DNA of 64,000 nucleotides from Acinetobacter seifertii. GTDB lineage: Bacteria > Pseudomonadota > Gammaproteobacteria > Pseudomonadales > Moraxellaceae. The notes below the pieces were generated by a model, which made no database searches, was not told where the DNA came from, and saw only the letters and a program-made list of their open reading frames with translations. Shown piece after piece: positions 8,362-17,801 of this stretch (the first letter of the stretch is position 1; every line of letters begins with the position of its first letter). A program made the position numbers and the translations under genes. The stretch covers positions 121,446-185,445 of the forward strand of contig NZ_KB851205.1 of the NCBI RefSeq assembly GCF_000368065.1, written 5' to 3'.

Positions 8362-10182
8362 GCTATTCTGCATAATTTTATAAGTATGATTATGTCCATC
8401 TAATACATCCTTATTTAGATTTTCATAACCTTTCAACAGCGCTTTTTTATCAAAATTACACGTTTGATTTTCATTAATAAATTTTTGGTGAATGGCACTA
8501 AAACAACTCGATACATCATCAACAAATTGATAGTAATCAGACAAAGGCAACCCTGCCAACTTTAATAGTTTTGGAGCAACGAAACTTGCAGAAATATAAG
8601 GCTGATTCAAGGGCTTCTTATCTAATTTATAATTGCTCCACACTACAAACGGTGTCTGATAATTTTTTAAATTAGTCCGCTCAGGATCATCTTTAAAAAA
8701 TCCATAACTCTCATAAACTTCTTGTAGATTCGGTAAATGATCGCCAAAAGCCACTAAAATTGTTGGTCGATCTACTGTCTTTAAATATTCAGCGAGCTCT
8801 TTTAGCTTTTGGTTAGCACGTGCAGTTCCAGCAGTATAAGTACTTAATTTTTGCTTTTCATTTTCAGACAGCTCTTTGTTAAATTTATAATTTTGCTTAC
8901 CAAAACGATCATCATTATACATTGGGTGATTTTCAACAGTAATCGCATAAATAAACTTTGGCTGTTCCTCACTCTCTTCTAAAGTAGACTTAATCGAATC
9001 AAAAATAAGATCATCTGTAGCCCATCCACCCAAGTTAAAAACTGTAGATCGATCTTTTTGGGCAATCATATTTTCAAGTGATATAAATTTATCGAAGCCT
9101 AAATCTGGATATACCTTATTGCGATTATAGTAATATCCATAGTTATTATGCATTGCAACTGTTTTATAACCAATTGAGTTTAAATAATAAGGCAGAGCAT
9201 AAATTGGCTTTTTCAGTTTAGAAACATATAACAACTCATTTGGGAAAAAAGTTGTATTAAGGCTTGTAAGGACTTCAAACTCAACATTCGCAGTACCTCC
9301 TCCAAAAGAAGGAGACAATAAATTAGACACTTGATTTTGATGAACAAAAGATAGTAAGTCTTTTGATAAACCACTATCTAAATGGTGAGAATCCCAAAAA
9401 GATTCTTCCATCACAATAACAATGTTCGGATATTCCTTCTCATTGTCTTCTAAAGATTGAATAGAATGGTGTTGCTGCAAAATCTGCTGTATCTCTTGCT
9501 CAGATACTTTACGGTTAGGTAATAAAACACTGGTTACATTATCCAATACCTTAGATACGTAAAAAGTCACAAAACCATAATCTTGAATTTTTCGATAGTC
9601 TCCAATCCAGTCATTTCTCGTATTTGGAAATTCCTGTAAGCTGGCACAAATCATGGGTTTGTTTTCTGCAAAACACGCTCCCGTAGGGTTTTTAATAAAA
9701 TTTAAGTAAACTAAACCACTCCCAAGCAATCCAAAAATAACAATATTGGGAACATAGGTATGAAAAGTAGCTTTACTCTCTTTACGTATGGCAATCAGGA
9801 GTACAATAAGAAAGAAAATAATGAGAGTAAAAAAGATAAGTTGTAAGTGCCAAGGCGTTGCCTTCATAGCCTCTGGAAGTAAAAAAATATCTTCCGGACT
9901 TAAATTACTAAATAAATATTGTTGCTTCTTTTTATTAATAAAATTTAAAAATATAACGAATAATTGACTTAAAAAAAGAGCTGTATACTTTCGGCCCACT
10001 ATAATAAAAAATAGTTGAATTACTGCATAGTTAAAGAGAATTGAAAAAATAGCTTTTTCTGAAATCAAATAGCTATAAAACTTATCCCATGTCAAGTTCA
10101 TATCCCATGCAACATATACACCTACGCAGGTGGATAAAAAGGCAATAAAGATAAATAAAAGCTGTTGACGTAAAAAAACCAT
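8341..10182 (-). CDS. pgt1: Phosphoglycerol-transferase-like membrane sulfatase-fold protein
   Basis: 613-residue protein of the LTA-synthase/sulfatase superfamily. About five hydrophobic helices occupy residues 8-165, followed by an exported catalytic domain. Motifs fit the family: EESFWD (about 259-264), a likely nucleophile Thr297 in SFGGGTANVEFE, a metal ligand in GWATDDL, and AFGDHLP further on. Such enzymes move phosphoglycerol or a similar group onto periplasmic glycans or lipids. Genes of this type at this position in Acinetobacter K loci are called pgt1, but the acceptor is not known to me. The start is weakly supported: no ribosome site precedes it, only a terminator-like hairpin with a U-tract. 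Confidence 0.8.
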   Translation of the reverse strand: MVFLRQQLLFIFIAFLSTCVGVYVAWDMNLTWDKFYSYLISEKAIFSILFNYAVIQLFFIIVGRKYTALFLSQLFVIFLNFINKKKQQYLFSNLSPEDIFLLPEAMKATPWHLQLIFFTLIIFFLIVLLIAIRKESKATFHTYVPNIVIFGLLGSGLVYLNFIKNPTGACFAENKPMICASLQEFPNTRNDWIGDYRKIQDYGFVTFYVSKVLDNVTSVLLPNRKVSEQEIQQILQQHHSIQSLEDNEKEYPNIVIVMEESFWDSHHLDSGLSKDLLSFVHQNQVSNLLSPSFGGGTANVEFEVLTSLNTTFFPNELLYVSKLKKPIYALPYYLNSIGYKTVAMHNNYGYYYNRNKVYPDLGFDKFISLENMIAQKDRSTVFNLGGWATDDLIFDSIKSTLEESEEQPKFIYAITVENHPMYNDDRFGKQNYKFNKELSENEKQKLSTYTAGTARANQKLKELAEYLKTVDRPTILVAFGDHLPNLQEVYESYGFFKDDPERTNLKNYQTPFVVWSNYKLDKKPLNQPYISASFVAPKLLKLAGLPLSDYYQFVDDVSSCFSAIHQKFINENQTCNFDKKALLKGYENLNKDVLDGHNHTYKIMQNSQKEIEQ

Positions 10183-10188
10183 GACGAC

Positions 10189-10260
10189 AAAAAAGAGGCT
10201 AACAGGGGATTATGGCGAATACTAACATGAAAGTAGTCACAGCAACTGTAGCCTCTTTTT
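10189..10260 (-). terminator. Terminator-like hairpin between gpi and pgt1
   Basis: On the minus strand AAAAAGAGGCT (10250-10260) pairs with AGCCTCTTTTT (10190-10200), extended by a further 4 bp across a bulge. The loop is about 40 bases, and the right arm ends in T6, only seven bases before the pgt1 ATG. It would end the gpi transcript or attenuate pgt1. The long loop lowers confidence. Confidence 0.55.
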
Positions 10261-10359
10261 AGAAAAGAGTACTATCTGACTTTAAGAAAGATATATAACT
10301 GATATTTAGAAAAATTAAATAATCAACTTTTATATCTCACTTTAATTTTGTCTAAGATT

Positions 10360-12030
10360 TTATCCGTCAACTTTTTCTAATAAAATTTTAATCAATCCAC
10401 GTGTTGATGCGTCGAGTGCTGAAAGATCATTTTGGGCACCATTTAGAATAGGAAGTAATTGATCAGCAATCTGTTTACCTTTCTCAACGCCCCATTGATC
10501 AAACGGATTAATATTCCAAATTACAGACTGGACAAATACTTTATGCTCATATAAAGCAATCAACTTTCCTAAACTATAAGGATTTAGTTCTTTTAAAAGT
10601 AATGTTGAACTTGGTTGGTTTCCTTCGTATTGCTTATGAATAGGCAAGTTCTCTAGTTCTTTTGAATCTAATGCTTCATTACCAAAAGCTAACAACCGTG
10701 ACTGCGCTAAACAATTTGAAAGCGCTAGATGGTGTTGTTCAATCAACGCTTCAGCATTCTCTACATAAGTAAAATGATCTGCATTATAACGTTGTATCGG
10801 CGCAATAAAATCACAGCTTACTGCTTGAGTTCCTTGGTGGAGCAGTTGGTAAAATGCATGTTGGGCATTTGGTCCAACTTCACCCCATACAATTGGGCAA
10901 GTATCTAATTCAACTTTCTGTCCACCACGTTGTATAGATTTACCGTTAGATTCCATTTCTAACTGTTGTAAATAAGCCGCAAAATATTTTAAACGGCCAT
11001 CATAAGGTAATACAGCATGAGTCTGAATATTTAAAAAATTATTATTCCAGACCCCCAATAATGCCATGAGTACAGGAATATTTTGCTCAAAACTTGTATT
11101 TTGGAAATGCTCATCAACAGCATGAGCACCAGCTAAAAGCTGCTGAAAACCATCAATCCCAACTGATAATGCTATAGGTAAACCAATACATGACCATAGA
11201 GAATATCGTCCACCAACCCAGTCCCAAAGGAGTAATTGATTTTCAGGAGCAATTCCCCACTCTGACATTTTTTCGGCTTTTGTAGAAACACCGATAAAAT
11301 GGCTTTTTACAACACGTTCATGTTTTCCTAACGCTTTTTCAAGCCACTGTCGAACAGTTTGTGCATTGGATAAAGTATCAATAGTGCCAAATGACTTCGA
11401 GGAAATAATAAATAAAGTAGTTTCAGGACGAAGCTGATGAAGCAATTCTGATAACTGACTACCATCCATGGTCGATACGAAATGGACATTGAGTGGTTTG
11501 GCTGTTTTAACTTTAAAATCTGATAATGCATGGGTCACCATTTGAGGACCTAAATCAGACCCACCTACGCCAATATTAACAACATCTTGAATGACTTCAC
11601 CTGTAGCACCACGGTATTGTCCAGCATGGATTTTTTCGACCAATGCATACATTCGTTGTAATTGTGCATGGACCTGTTTACTCAATTCCGCAGACTTAGA
11701 ATAATCTTCTGGCAAACGTAAAGCCCAGTGCATAGCTGCACGCTGTTCGGTACAATTAACTTTATCTTGAGAAAATAATCGTTCAATCCAGTGAGACAAT
11801 TGTTTGGTTTTTGCTAGAGCAACCAAATGCTCTAAAATATTCTTTGTCACACGGTGCTTACTATAATCAAAAACCAGTTGATCAAATTTTACAGAGTATT
11901 TCTGAAATCGATCCGACTCTGAAGCGAATAATTCTTTTATATGTACATTTGAATGTTTATCAACCAAAGAATGAAGCTGAGCGATAGGCGAAACTAATTC
12001 TTTTGGAAACTTCTCGATAGATTTATTCAT
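10360..12030 (-). CDS. gpi: Glucose-6-phosphate isomerase
   Basis: Interconverts glucose-6-phosphate and fructose-6-phosphate, linking the sugar supply to UDP-GlcNAc and glucose-nucleotide synthesis for the capsule. The 556-residue product carries the PGI signatures GVGGSDLGPQM (about 154-164), the SSKSFGT phosphate loop (about 211-217) and QWGVEKGKQIA near the C-terminus. Its start overlaps the ugd stop by four bases (ATGA). Part of the conserved galU-ugd-gpi module. Confidence 0.96.
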   Translation of the reverse strand: MNKSIEKFPKELVSPIAQLHSLVDKHSNVHIKELFASESDRFQKYSVKFDQLVFDYSKHRVTKNILEHLVALAKTKQLSHWIERLFSQDKVNCTEQRAAMHWALRLPEDYSKSAELSKQVHAQLQRMYALVEKIHAGQYRGATGEVIQDVVNIGVGGSDLGPQMVTHALSDFKVKTAKPLNVHFVSTMDGSQLSELLHQLRPETTLFIISSKSFGTIDTLSNAQTVRQWLEKALGKHERVVKSHFIGVSTKAEKMSEWGIAPENQLLLWDWVGGRYSLWSCIGLPIALSVGIDGFQQLLAGAHAVDEHFQNTSFEQNIPVLMALLGVWNNNFLNIQTHAVLPYDGRLKYFAAYLQQLEMESNGKSIQRGGQKVELDTCPIVWGEVGPNAQHAFYQLLHQGTQAVSCDFIAPIQRYNADHFTYVENAEALIEQHHLALSNCLAQSRLLAFGNEALDSKELENLPIHKQYEGNQPSSTLLLKELNPYSLGKLIALYEHKVFVQSVIWNINPFDQWGVEKGKQIADQLLPILNGAQNDLSALDASTRGLIKILLEKVDG

Positions 12031-13289
12031 AATCGACCTACCCCTTCATAAGCAAAACCTTTAGATTTCACATATGCAGGATCATAAATATTACGCCCAT
12101 CCAAAATAAGAGGATGTAGCATTAACTGTTGTAAATGGTTAAAGTCAGGACTCCAATATTGCTTCCATGCTGTAACCAAACACATCGCATGCGCTCCTTT
12201 TGCTGCTTCGTATCGATCAGCGCATAAAACTAAATCATCACGACTGCCATATATACTTGCAATTTCCTCAAGAGCTTGAGGATCGTGTAATCGAACCTTC
12301 ACACCTTGAGCCCATAAAGCAGCCAATAAAATATGAATGGGAGAATTGTGCGTACTTGAAGTATTCTCTTTAAATGAAGCACCCCAAATTGCGACAGTTT
12401 TCCCACTCAAATCACAATGATAATAGTTCCATAATTTACGGAATAAAATTTCTTTTTGTTGTTCGTTAATTAACCAAACTTGTTCTAAAAGTCGACTTTT
12501 CACCCCTGTTTCAGAAACAGTGCTAGAGAGTGTGAGAATATCATGTGAAAAATTTTCACCGCCAAAACCAACACCTGCCGACAAGTAGGCCGCACCAATA
12601 CGTGTATCTGCAGTAATACCATGTTTTACATTCGCAATATCAATACCCAACTTCTCAGCAACTAAAGCAAGGTCATTCATATAACTAATTCTGGTTGCCA
12701 ACATCCCCGAAATGCTAAGCTTGGTAAATTCAGCATCTAAAATCGGCATGAATAAATATTGATAGCTAAAACGAAAGAATGGACGTAATAATTCTTGCAT
12801 TGTATCTTGAGCAGAACTCGATTCAACTCCAACAATGACATGTTTAACATTGAGTACACTATTAATCGCATTTCCCTCTTGAATCACGTCAGGAAAATAG
12901 ACCCACTCATCTTTGGGTAAATGATGCTTTAATTTAGATGTACCATGTAAACCAAAGGTAGATCCATTCACCATTAGTCTTGGATGAACAATTGGACGTT
13001 CACTTAGCTTTTCAACTGTTTTTAAAGCAAGTTCTATTTGTGTTGGACTAAAACAGAATAAATATACTTCAATATCTAAAGGAATTTGAGAAAACGGACT
13101 TTCTATTAAAAAACCAGCATTCCTTTGTTTATTTAAATAATGATTAACTTCTTGATCTTGATATGAAAGTACAGATATATTTTCCTCACAGGTGACACTA
13201 GTACACCAATAGATCTGATTACCATACTCAGCTAACAACGCTGCCATTACACCAGCATGTAATGTAGTTCCAAACACTGCGATTTTCAT
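12027..13289 (-). CDS. ugd: UDP-glucose 6-dehydrogenase homologue lacking the catalytic cysteine
   Basis: Homologue of UDP-glucose dehydrogenase (UDP-glucose to UDP-glucuronate), 420 residues, at the position called ugd in Acinetobacter K loci. The family's key motif GFGG-x-C-F-x-K-D reads GFGGENFSHD at 241-250, so the catalytic cysteine is Asn246 (codon 12552-12554). The asparagine four residues after the catalytic lysine (Lys190) is Ser194. The N-terminal GxGYVG loop is GTTLHAG. Lys190 and Asp250 are kept. The fold is clear, but activity cannot be assumed. Gna in the same locus keeps its cysteine. The frame is intact and coupled to gpi, arguing against simple decay. Confidence 0.85.
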   Translation of the reverse strand: MKIAVFGTTLHAGVMAALLAEYGNQIYWCTSVTCEENISVLSYQDQEVNHYLNKQRNAGFLIESPFSQIPLDIEVYLFCFSPTQIELALKTVEKLSERPIVHPRLMVNGSTFGLHGTSKLKHHLPKDEWVYFPDVIQEGNAINSVLNVKHVIVGVESSSAQDTMQELLRPFFRFSYQYLFMPILDAEFTKLSISGMLATRISYMNDLALVAEKLGIDIANVKHGITADTRIGAAYLSAGVGFGGENFSHDILTLSSTVSETGVKSRLLEQVWLINEQQKEILFRKLWNYYHCDLSGKTVAIWGASFKENTSSTHNSPIHILLAALWAQGVKVRLHDPQALEEIASIYGSRDDLVLCADRYEAAKGAHAMCLVTAWKQYWSPDFNHLQQLMLHPLILDGRNIYDPAYVKSKGFAYEGVGRL

Positions 13290-13317
13290 TTCACACCTGT
13301 TTTTAATATTTTATAGA

Positions 13318-13344
13318 ATTCTCTTCCTTTCAAGGGAAGAGAAT
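13318..13344 (-). other. Stem-loop between galU and ugd
   Basis: ATTCTCTTCC and GGAAGAGAAT form a perfect 10-base stem with a 7-base loop in the 115-base gap between galU and ugd. No T-run follows on the minus strand, so it may be an mRNA processing or stabilising element rather than a terminator. Confidence 0.5.
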
Positions 13345-13404
13345 ATATTACTTAGCTCGTACATTTATTAAATTTTACAAATGCTTAAATAGAGCCGCAA
13401 AATC

Positions 13405-14280
13405 TTATAATTTAAGTTCTTGAATTAACTTCTTAAAATCATGACCTAACTTAGGATGCTCTATGCCATAGTGAAGTACAGCTTTTAAATAACCAAGTTT
13501 ACTACCACAATCAAAGGTTTCTCCTCGCATACGATAAGCTTCAACCCTATCAGATTGTTGTAACATCGCAATCGCATCTGTTAATTGAATCTCACTACTT
13601 GCACCTGTAGGAATATTCTCTAAGATCTGCATAATTTTTGCAGGCAATATGTAACGACCAACAACAGCGAGACTTGAAGGGGCAGTCCCTATCGCGGGCT
13701 TTTCAATAATTCCTTGTATAGCTACACTTTCGCCGATATATGGTATTTTCGAAACATCAACAATACCATATTGATCAACCAGATGATCAGGCACTGCTTC
13801 TACCATAATCTGAGCGGCTTTATGCTCCGTATAACGCGCAACCATTTGGGACAGATCATTTTTTTCTGAATTATCTTTAACCAAAACATCGGGTAATAAT
13901 ACAGCAAAATCATCATTTCCTATTACACTTTTAGCGCATAATACCGCATGACCTAGTCCTAATGGCTGAGGCTGACGTACACTTACAATGCTCACGTTGG
14001 AGGGTAAAATATCAGTAATCTCTTTAATTAAATCAATTTTTTGCTTTTGTTTTAGTATTGTTTCCAACTCAAAATCATGGTCAAAATAATCTTCAATAGC
14101 AACCTTCGCCGAATGAGTTACAAAAATAATTTGTTCAATTCCAGCTTCCACCGCTTCACGTACTACGTATTCAATAGCAGGACGGTCAACTACAGTAACC
14201 ATTTCCTTAGGAATAGACTTGCTTGCGGGTAAAAACCGTGTACCTAAACCAGCAACTGGTAAAACTGCTTTTTTGATCAT
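13405..14280 (-). CDS. galU: UTP-glucose-1-phosphate uridylyltransferase
   Basis: Makes UDP-glucose from UTP and glucose-1-phosphate in the cytoplasm. The 291-residue product starts with the nucleotide-binding loop AGLGTRFLPASKSIPKEM (about residues 10-27) and contains IEKP with the following GaIU core (about residue 191). Length is normal. It follows itr by 23 bases and belongs to the conserved end module galU-ugd-gpi that supplies UDP-sugars. Confidence 0.96.
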   Translation of the reverse strand: MIKKAVLPVAGLGTRFLPASKSIPKEMVTVVDRPAIEYVVREAVEAGIEQIIFVTHSAKVAIEDYFDHDFELETILKQKQKIDLIKEITDILPSNVSIVSVRQPQPLGLGHAVLCAKSVIGNDDFAVLLPDVLVKDNSEKNDLSQMVARYTEHKAAQIMVEAVPDHLVDQYGIVDVSKIPYIGESVAIQGIIEKPAIGTAPSSLAVVGRYILPAKIMQILENIPTGASSEIQLTDAIAMLQQSDRVEAYRMRGETFDCGSKLGYLKAVLHYGIEHPKLGHDFKKLIQELKL

Positions 14281-14303
14281 GTGACTAACTTTATAACTAA
14301 CAA

Positions 14304-14921
14304 TTAATATTGTACTTCATCTTTTTTTGAAGACCCTGAAAAACGGCTTGCTCCAACTAACTGATCTGGTGCATTAATACCCTCTTTTTTCAACATGACC
14401 TGAACGGTTTTTACCATAATTTTAAAATCTAACCAGATATTATGTTTCTCTACATATTCAACATCTAATTCGAATTTCTCTTCCCAACTTAAGTTATTAC
14501 GACCACTCACTTGAGCAAGACCAGTCATACCTGGTCTAACGTCATGACGTCGCATCTGTCTTGAAGTATAGTGCTGCATAAAATCAGCAAGTTGAGGACG
14601 AGGCCCTACAATACTCATATCACCTTTTAATACATTAATAAGTTGTGGCATTTCATCTAAGGTAGTAGAACGTAATTTTTGACCAAAGGGAGTAATCCTT
14701 TCTTCATCCGGTAAAATATTGCCATCCTGATCAACTCCGTCCCTCATAGAGCGAAACTTAATCATTTTAAATAGTTTACCATCTTTGCCTGGACGTTCTT
14801 GTAAGAAAAAAACAGGAGAACCTAAATTTTTCCGAACTTTATAAACTACAATCAGAAAAACAGGCATTAGAATAAGTAAGGCAAATAGGGAAATAAAAAT
14901 ATCTAAAAGCCTCTTTAACAT
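14304..14921 (-). CDS. itrA: Initiating sugar-phosphate transferase (Itr)
   Basis: Polyprenyl-phosphate sugar-1-phosphate transferase of the WcaJ/PglC group, which puts the first sugar of the capsule unit on undecaprenyl phosphate at the inner membrane. The 205-residue product has one N-terminal hydrophobic segment (about 5-28) and the family motifs QERPGKDGKLFKMIKFRSM, LDEMPQL, GDMSIVGPRP and RPGMTGLAQVSGR. No gne1 (UDP-GlcNAc 4-epimerase) is seen nearby. Loci without gne1 usually carry the GlcNAc-specific ItrA3 type rather than the GalNAc-specific ItrA2, so ItrA3 is inferred, not proven. Confidence 0.88.
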   Translation of the reverse strand: MLKRLLDIFISLFALLILMPVFLIVVYKVRKNLGSPVFFLQERPGKDGKLFKMIKFRSMRDGVDQDGNILPDEERITPFGQKLRSTTLDEMPQLINVLKGDMSIVGPRPQLADFMQHYTSRQMRRHDVRPGMTGLAQVSGRNNLSWEEKFELDVEYVEKHNIWLDFKIMVKTVQVMLKKEGINAPDQLVGASRFSGSSKKDEVQY

Positions 14922-14955
14922 CTTAATATACCTACAATTTTCATTTTAAATTACA

Positions 14956-15759
14956 TTATGTACGAAACTGGTTTAAGCATTTTTTATTAAGCTTACTACG
15001 GTCAATATCATAAAGCCATCCCCACTTATTGAAGTATTGTATAGCACTTTTCAAATGGGCTTTAAGTAATAGTTTGTTTTTGTATGATGCTTGTTCGTGA
15101 ATATGTACTATTTGAGCATCTGGATAATACATAGTTCCAAAACGCTCAGCACAACGTCTTGATAAATCTACATCCTCCATATACATGAAAAATCTCTCAT
15201 CAAAGCCATTCAGCTCTAAAAGGACGTTCGAACGGAACAACATAAAGCAGCCAGAAAGATAAGGCGCAAAAATTGGTTTTTCAATAGAGAAGCTTTTCAA
15301 TAGATATTTTTGGTCTAAGCTCCCTGCCATTTTTTTGGAAAATCTTCGAGCAAAAAGGTTTAATGGAGTAGGTAAGAGGCGTGCACCAAACTGATTTTCC
15401 CCATTACTATAAATAATTTTTGGAAGAAATAGCCCTTCTGTACACTGACTTGCAAACTCAACTAAACTGGAAAACTCTGACTCTTGAAACATAATATCGG
15501 GATTACAAATCAAGAAAAAATCACTATCTGCAGCATACTTACTTATGGCTTGATTATGTCCACAACCAAAGCCAAAGTTACCCTGTGATTTTAAATAAAT
15601 AACTTTCTCATTTTTAAATGTAGAGGCCCAATCACTTTGATGATTATCAACCAAAATAATTTTTTTTATATGATTTGAACCTATTAAACAATCTAATGTA
15701 TTTTTAAGCTCAAGATAAGAATGTTTATAAATTACAATAGACGCATTAACTGTAATCAT
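14956..15759 (-). CDS. GT2 glycosyltransferase, rhamnosyltransferase-like
   Basis: Family 2 glycosyltransferase of 267 residues, GT-A fold: N-terminal ASIVIYKH strand, FGFGCGHNQAI (about residues 82-92), metal motif NPDI, and the acidic FMYMEDVDLSRR (about 191-202) typical of WbbL-type rhamnosyltransferases. It acts on the cytoplasmic face, adding a sugar to the lipid-linked capsule unit. Its ATG shares one base with the stop of the upstream transferase (TAATG). With rmlBDAC in the locus, rhamnose is a reasonable donor, but specificity cannot be read from sequence. Confidence 0.85.
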   Translation of the reverse strand: MITVNASIVIYKHSYLELKNTLDCLIGSNHIKKIILVDNHQSDWASTFKNEKVIYLKSQGNFGFGCGHNQAISKYAADSDFFLICNPDIMFQESEFSSLVEFASQCTEGLFLPKIIYSNGENQFGARLLPTPLNLFARRFSKKMAGSLDQKYLLKSFSIEKPIFAPYLSGCFMLFRSNVLLELNGFDERFFMYMEDVDLSRRCAERFGTMYYPDAQIVHIHEQASYKNKLLLKAHLKSAIQYFNKWGWLYDIDRSKLNKKCLNQFRT

Positions 15760-16667
15760 TACATACTTCCTTTACCCATTTTTTTGATAATTGCATCTTT
15801 AAATGCGAGAAAGAATATTTTTACATTATTTAATCTTGGTGACACAAATAAACATAGAAAAGCAAAGTACATAAAAGTTTTTGGTATTTGTACAATACGC
15901 CAATTTGCTTGTAAATTAGAGTATAAAATCAAGAAAAAAGCATTACGAATAATAAAATACTTTCTAAAATCAGAATGTATATTTACGTACTTGTTTGAAA
16001 ATGGAACTTTTAATGAATGGTCCCCAATTGAATGTTTCATAACAACTTGATTAGCGACAAAACATTGATAACCTTTTTTCTTAGCTCTTAAGCCCCATTC
16101 TAAATCGACATAATCAATAAACAACTCCTCCATCATTAATCCAATATCTTTAAATACACCTGTATGAATGAGAGTCCCTGATGAAATAATATAATCTGCA
16201 GCAGTATATAAACTATCCTCTTTCGGTATAATTCTGTTGACTTTTAATCCATTAAACTGAATTACTGGCGCCATCGTATTTGTTTTAATATCAATATAGG
16301 AAGGACCTATAGCAGCTATTTTATTTTCTATTCTAGAAATATTTTCATAAGCAGAAATCATACTAGCAATAAAATTTTTATCAATTGATGAATCCTGATC
16401 AAAAATAATTACAAATTCTGAATTCAATTCTAAAGCTTTAAGTATGCCCTTGTTATGAGCGGCAGCAATACCTAAATTATCTTTTAAATCTATATAATTT
16501 ACATTTAAGTTCTGAAAAAAATTCTCAGTATAGTTTTTATAAATTATTGGTGTATTATCAACCAAGATAATACTGTCAACTTGATTTGATAAATTATCCA
16601 CTAGTTGTTTAACCGAATCAAGATCTGGCCTAAATAAAACAATAATAGCAGAAATAGATAGCTTCAT
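15759..16667 (-). CDS. GT2 glycosyltransferase, rhamnosyltransferase-like
   Basis: Family 2 glycosyltransferase of 302 residues from ATG at 16667; a TTG start at 16676 overlapping the wzy stop is possible. Motifs: ISAIIVLFRPD at the N-terminus, LGIAAAHNKG (about residue 82), metal site FDQDSS (about 104) and the FIDYVDLEWGLRAK box (about 197-210), as in RfbF/RfbN-like rhamnosyltransferases. The C-terminus has a short hydrophobic stretch before the end. It follows wzy closely and is coupled to the next transferase. Donor assignment is inference. Confidence 0.85.
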   Translation of the reverse strand: MKLSISAIIVLFRPDLDSVKQLVDNLSNQVDSIILVDNTPIIYKNYTENFFQNLNVNYIDLKDNLGIAAAHNKGILKALELNSEFVIIFDQDSSIDKNFIASMISAYENISRIENKIAAIGPSYIDIKTNTMAPVIQFNGLKVNRIIPKEDSLYTAADYIISSGTLIHTGVFKDIGLMMEELFIDYVDLEWGLRAKKKGYQCFVANQVVMKHSIGDHSLKVPFSNKYVNIHSDFRKYFIIRNAFFLILYSNLQANWRIVQIPKTFMYFAFLCLFVSPRLNNVKIFFLAFKDAIIKKMGKGSM

Positions 16668-16672
16668 AATTT

Positions 16673-17749
16673 TCAACCTATAACAATTTTAGTTGTACTA
16701 TAGAAAAAAATAAAACTAAAACTTAATATAATAAAAAGATAAAAAGATTTAGTTAGATTGTTAATACTTTTGATTTCTAGTGGAAATACAAAAGTAAGCA
16801 TTGAGAACAATATAAACAATTCTGAAAATCTTAACCCAAACGTCGCATTAAAACTTAACGTTATCTGTAGTGCACAACCAATACTACTTAATAATACTAC
16901 AAACTTCTTAAAATCATTAAGATTTTCCCAGAAAAATGTAAGAAAAAAGATCATTAAAATTTTACTAATAAGGAAGACAGAAATTAATGACAAATTTTCA
17001 TTACTATCAAGATAATCTTCAAATCTTAAATTATTAGAAAAATAAGTAATAAAAGTTGAAATAATAGTATTTGAAAACAAGAACTTTAAGATAAAACTAG
17101 AGAAAATTAGAGCGATAACTAAAAATTTTGATATACTAAATTTCCTTAATGTATACAAATAATATAAAATTACTAAAAATAATACTGAAATGTGAACACT
17201 AATTGCCAATAAAAAGATTAATGCTGTCCACAAATTGTTTTTATAAAAGAAAATACCTCGTACAATTGCATAAGAAGCTAAAGCTATAGCTAAACCAGCT
17301 CTTATTTGGGTAATTTCAAATAAAATAAAGGTTTGACAAAATAACAGCCAAACTGCCAAAACAATACTTAAGTTGAAATTTAAAAAAGTAGATACCTTAT
17401 ATTTAAAATAAAAAATAAACCAACTAAAAACAAAATAAATAACATAATATTCTGGTGATAGGAATTTTTGAATTATTCCCACTAAGAACTGAAAGCCTAT
17501 ATCTTTTCCAGAATCTACACCTCCAGTAAATATAATTTCACTCAAACTATAAGATTGAATACCTCGAAACCAAATAACATAATTTATATAATCTCGACTT
17601 AAGTTTTCTACATTTTGTGCTATAAAGAAAGAAAGAAAGAGACCACTCAACATATATGGTAATTTTAAATAGTCTTTAGATAACTTTTCATTGAAAACAA
17701 CTAATAGTGTCAGACTATAGATAAAAAAACAAATGCCAAGTATATACAC
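16673..17749 (-). CDS. wzy: Capsule repeat-unit polymerase
   Basis: Hydrophobic 358-residue protein with about ten membrane segments and an EpsG-like pattern, in the place where K loci carry wzy. It should polymerise lipid-linked repeat units in the periplasm and so set the linkage between units. It starts with GTG at 17749, preceded by AAGGTG at good spacing. Very AT-rich, like its neighbours from wzx to the transferases, which fits exchange of the specificity region between strains. Polymerases share little sequence, so the call rests on topology and context. Confidence 0.8.
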   Translation of the reverse strand: MYILGICFFIYSLTLLVVFNEKLSKDYLKLPYMLSGLFLSFFIAQNVENLSRDYINYVIWFRGIQSYSLSEIIFTGGVDSGKDIGFQFLVGIIQKFLSPEYYVIYFVFSWFIFYFKYKVSTFLNFNLSIVLAVWLLFCQTFILFEITQIRAGLAIALASYAIVRGIFFYKNNLWTALIFLLAISVHISVLFLVILYYLYTLRKFSISKFLVIALIFSSFILKFLFSNTIISTFITYFSNNLRFEDYLDSNENLSLISVFLISKILMIFFLTFFWENLNDFKKFVVLLSSIGCALQITLSFNATFGLRFSELFILFSMLTFVFPLEIKSINNLTKSFYLFIILSFSFIFFYSTTKIVIG

Positions 17750-17801
17750 AAATATTTCACCTTAATTCAAGACTACATTTAAAAAAATATTTTCAATAAA
17801 A

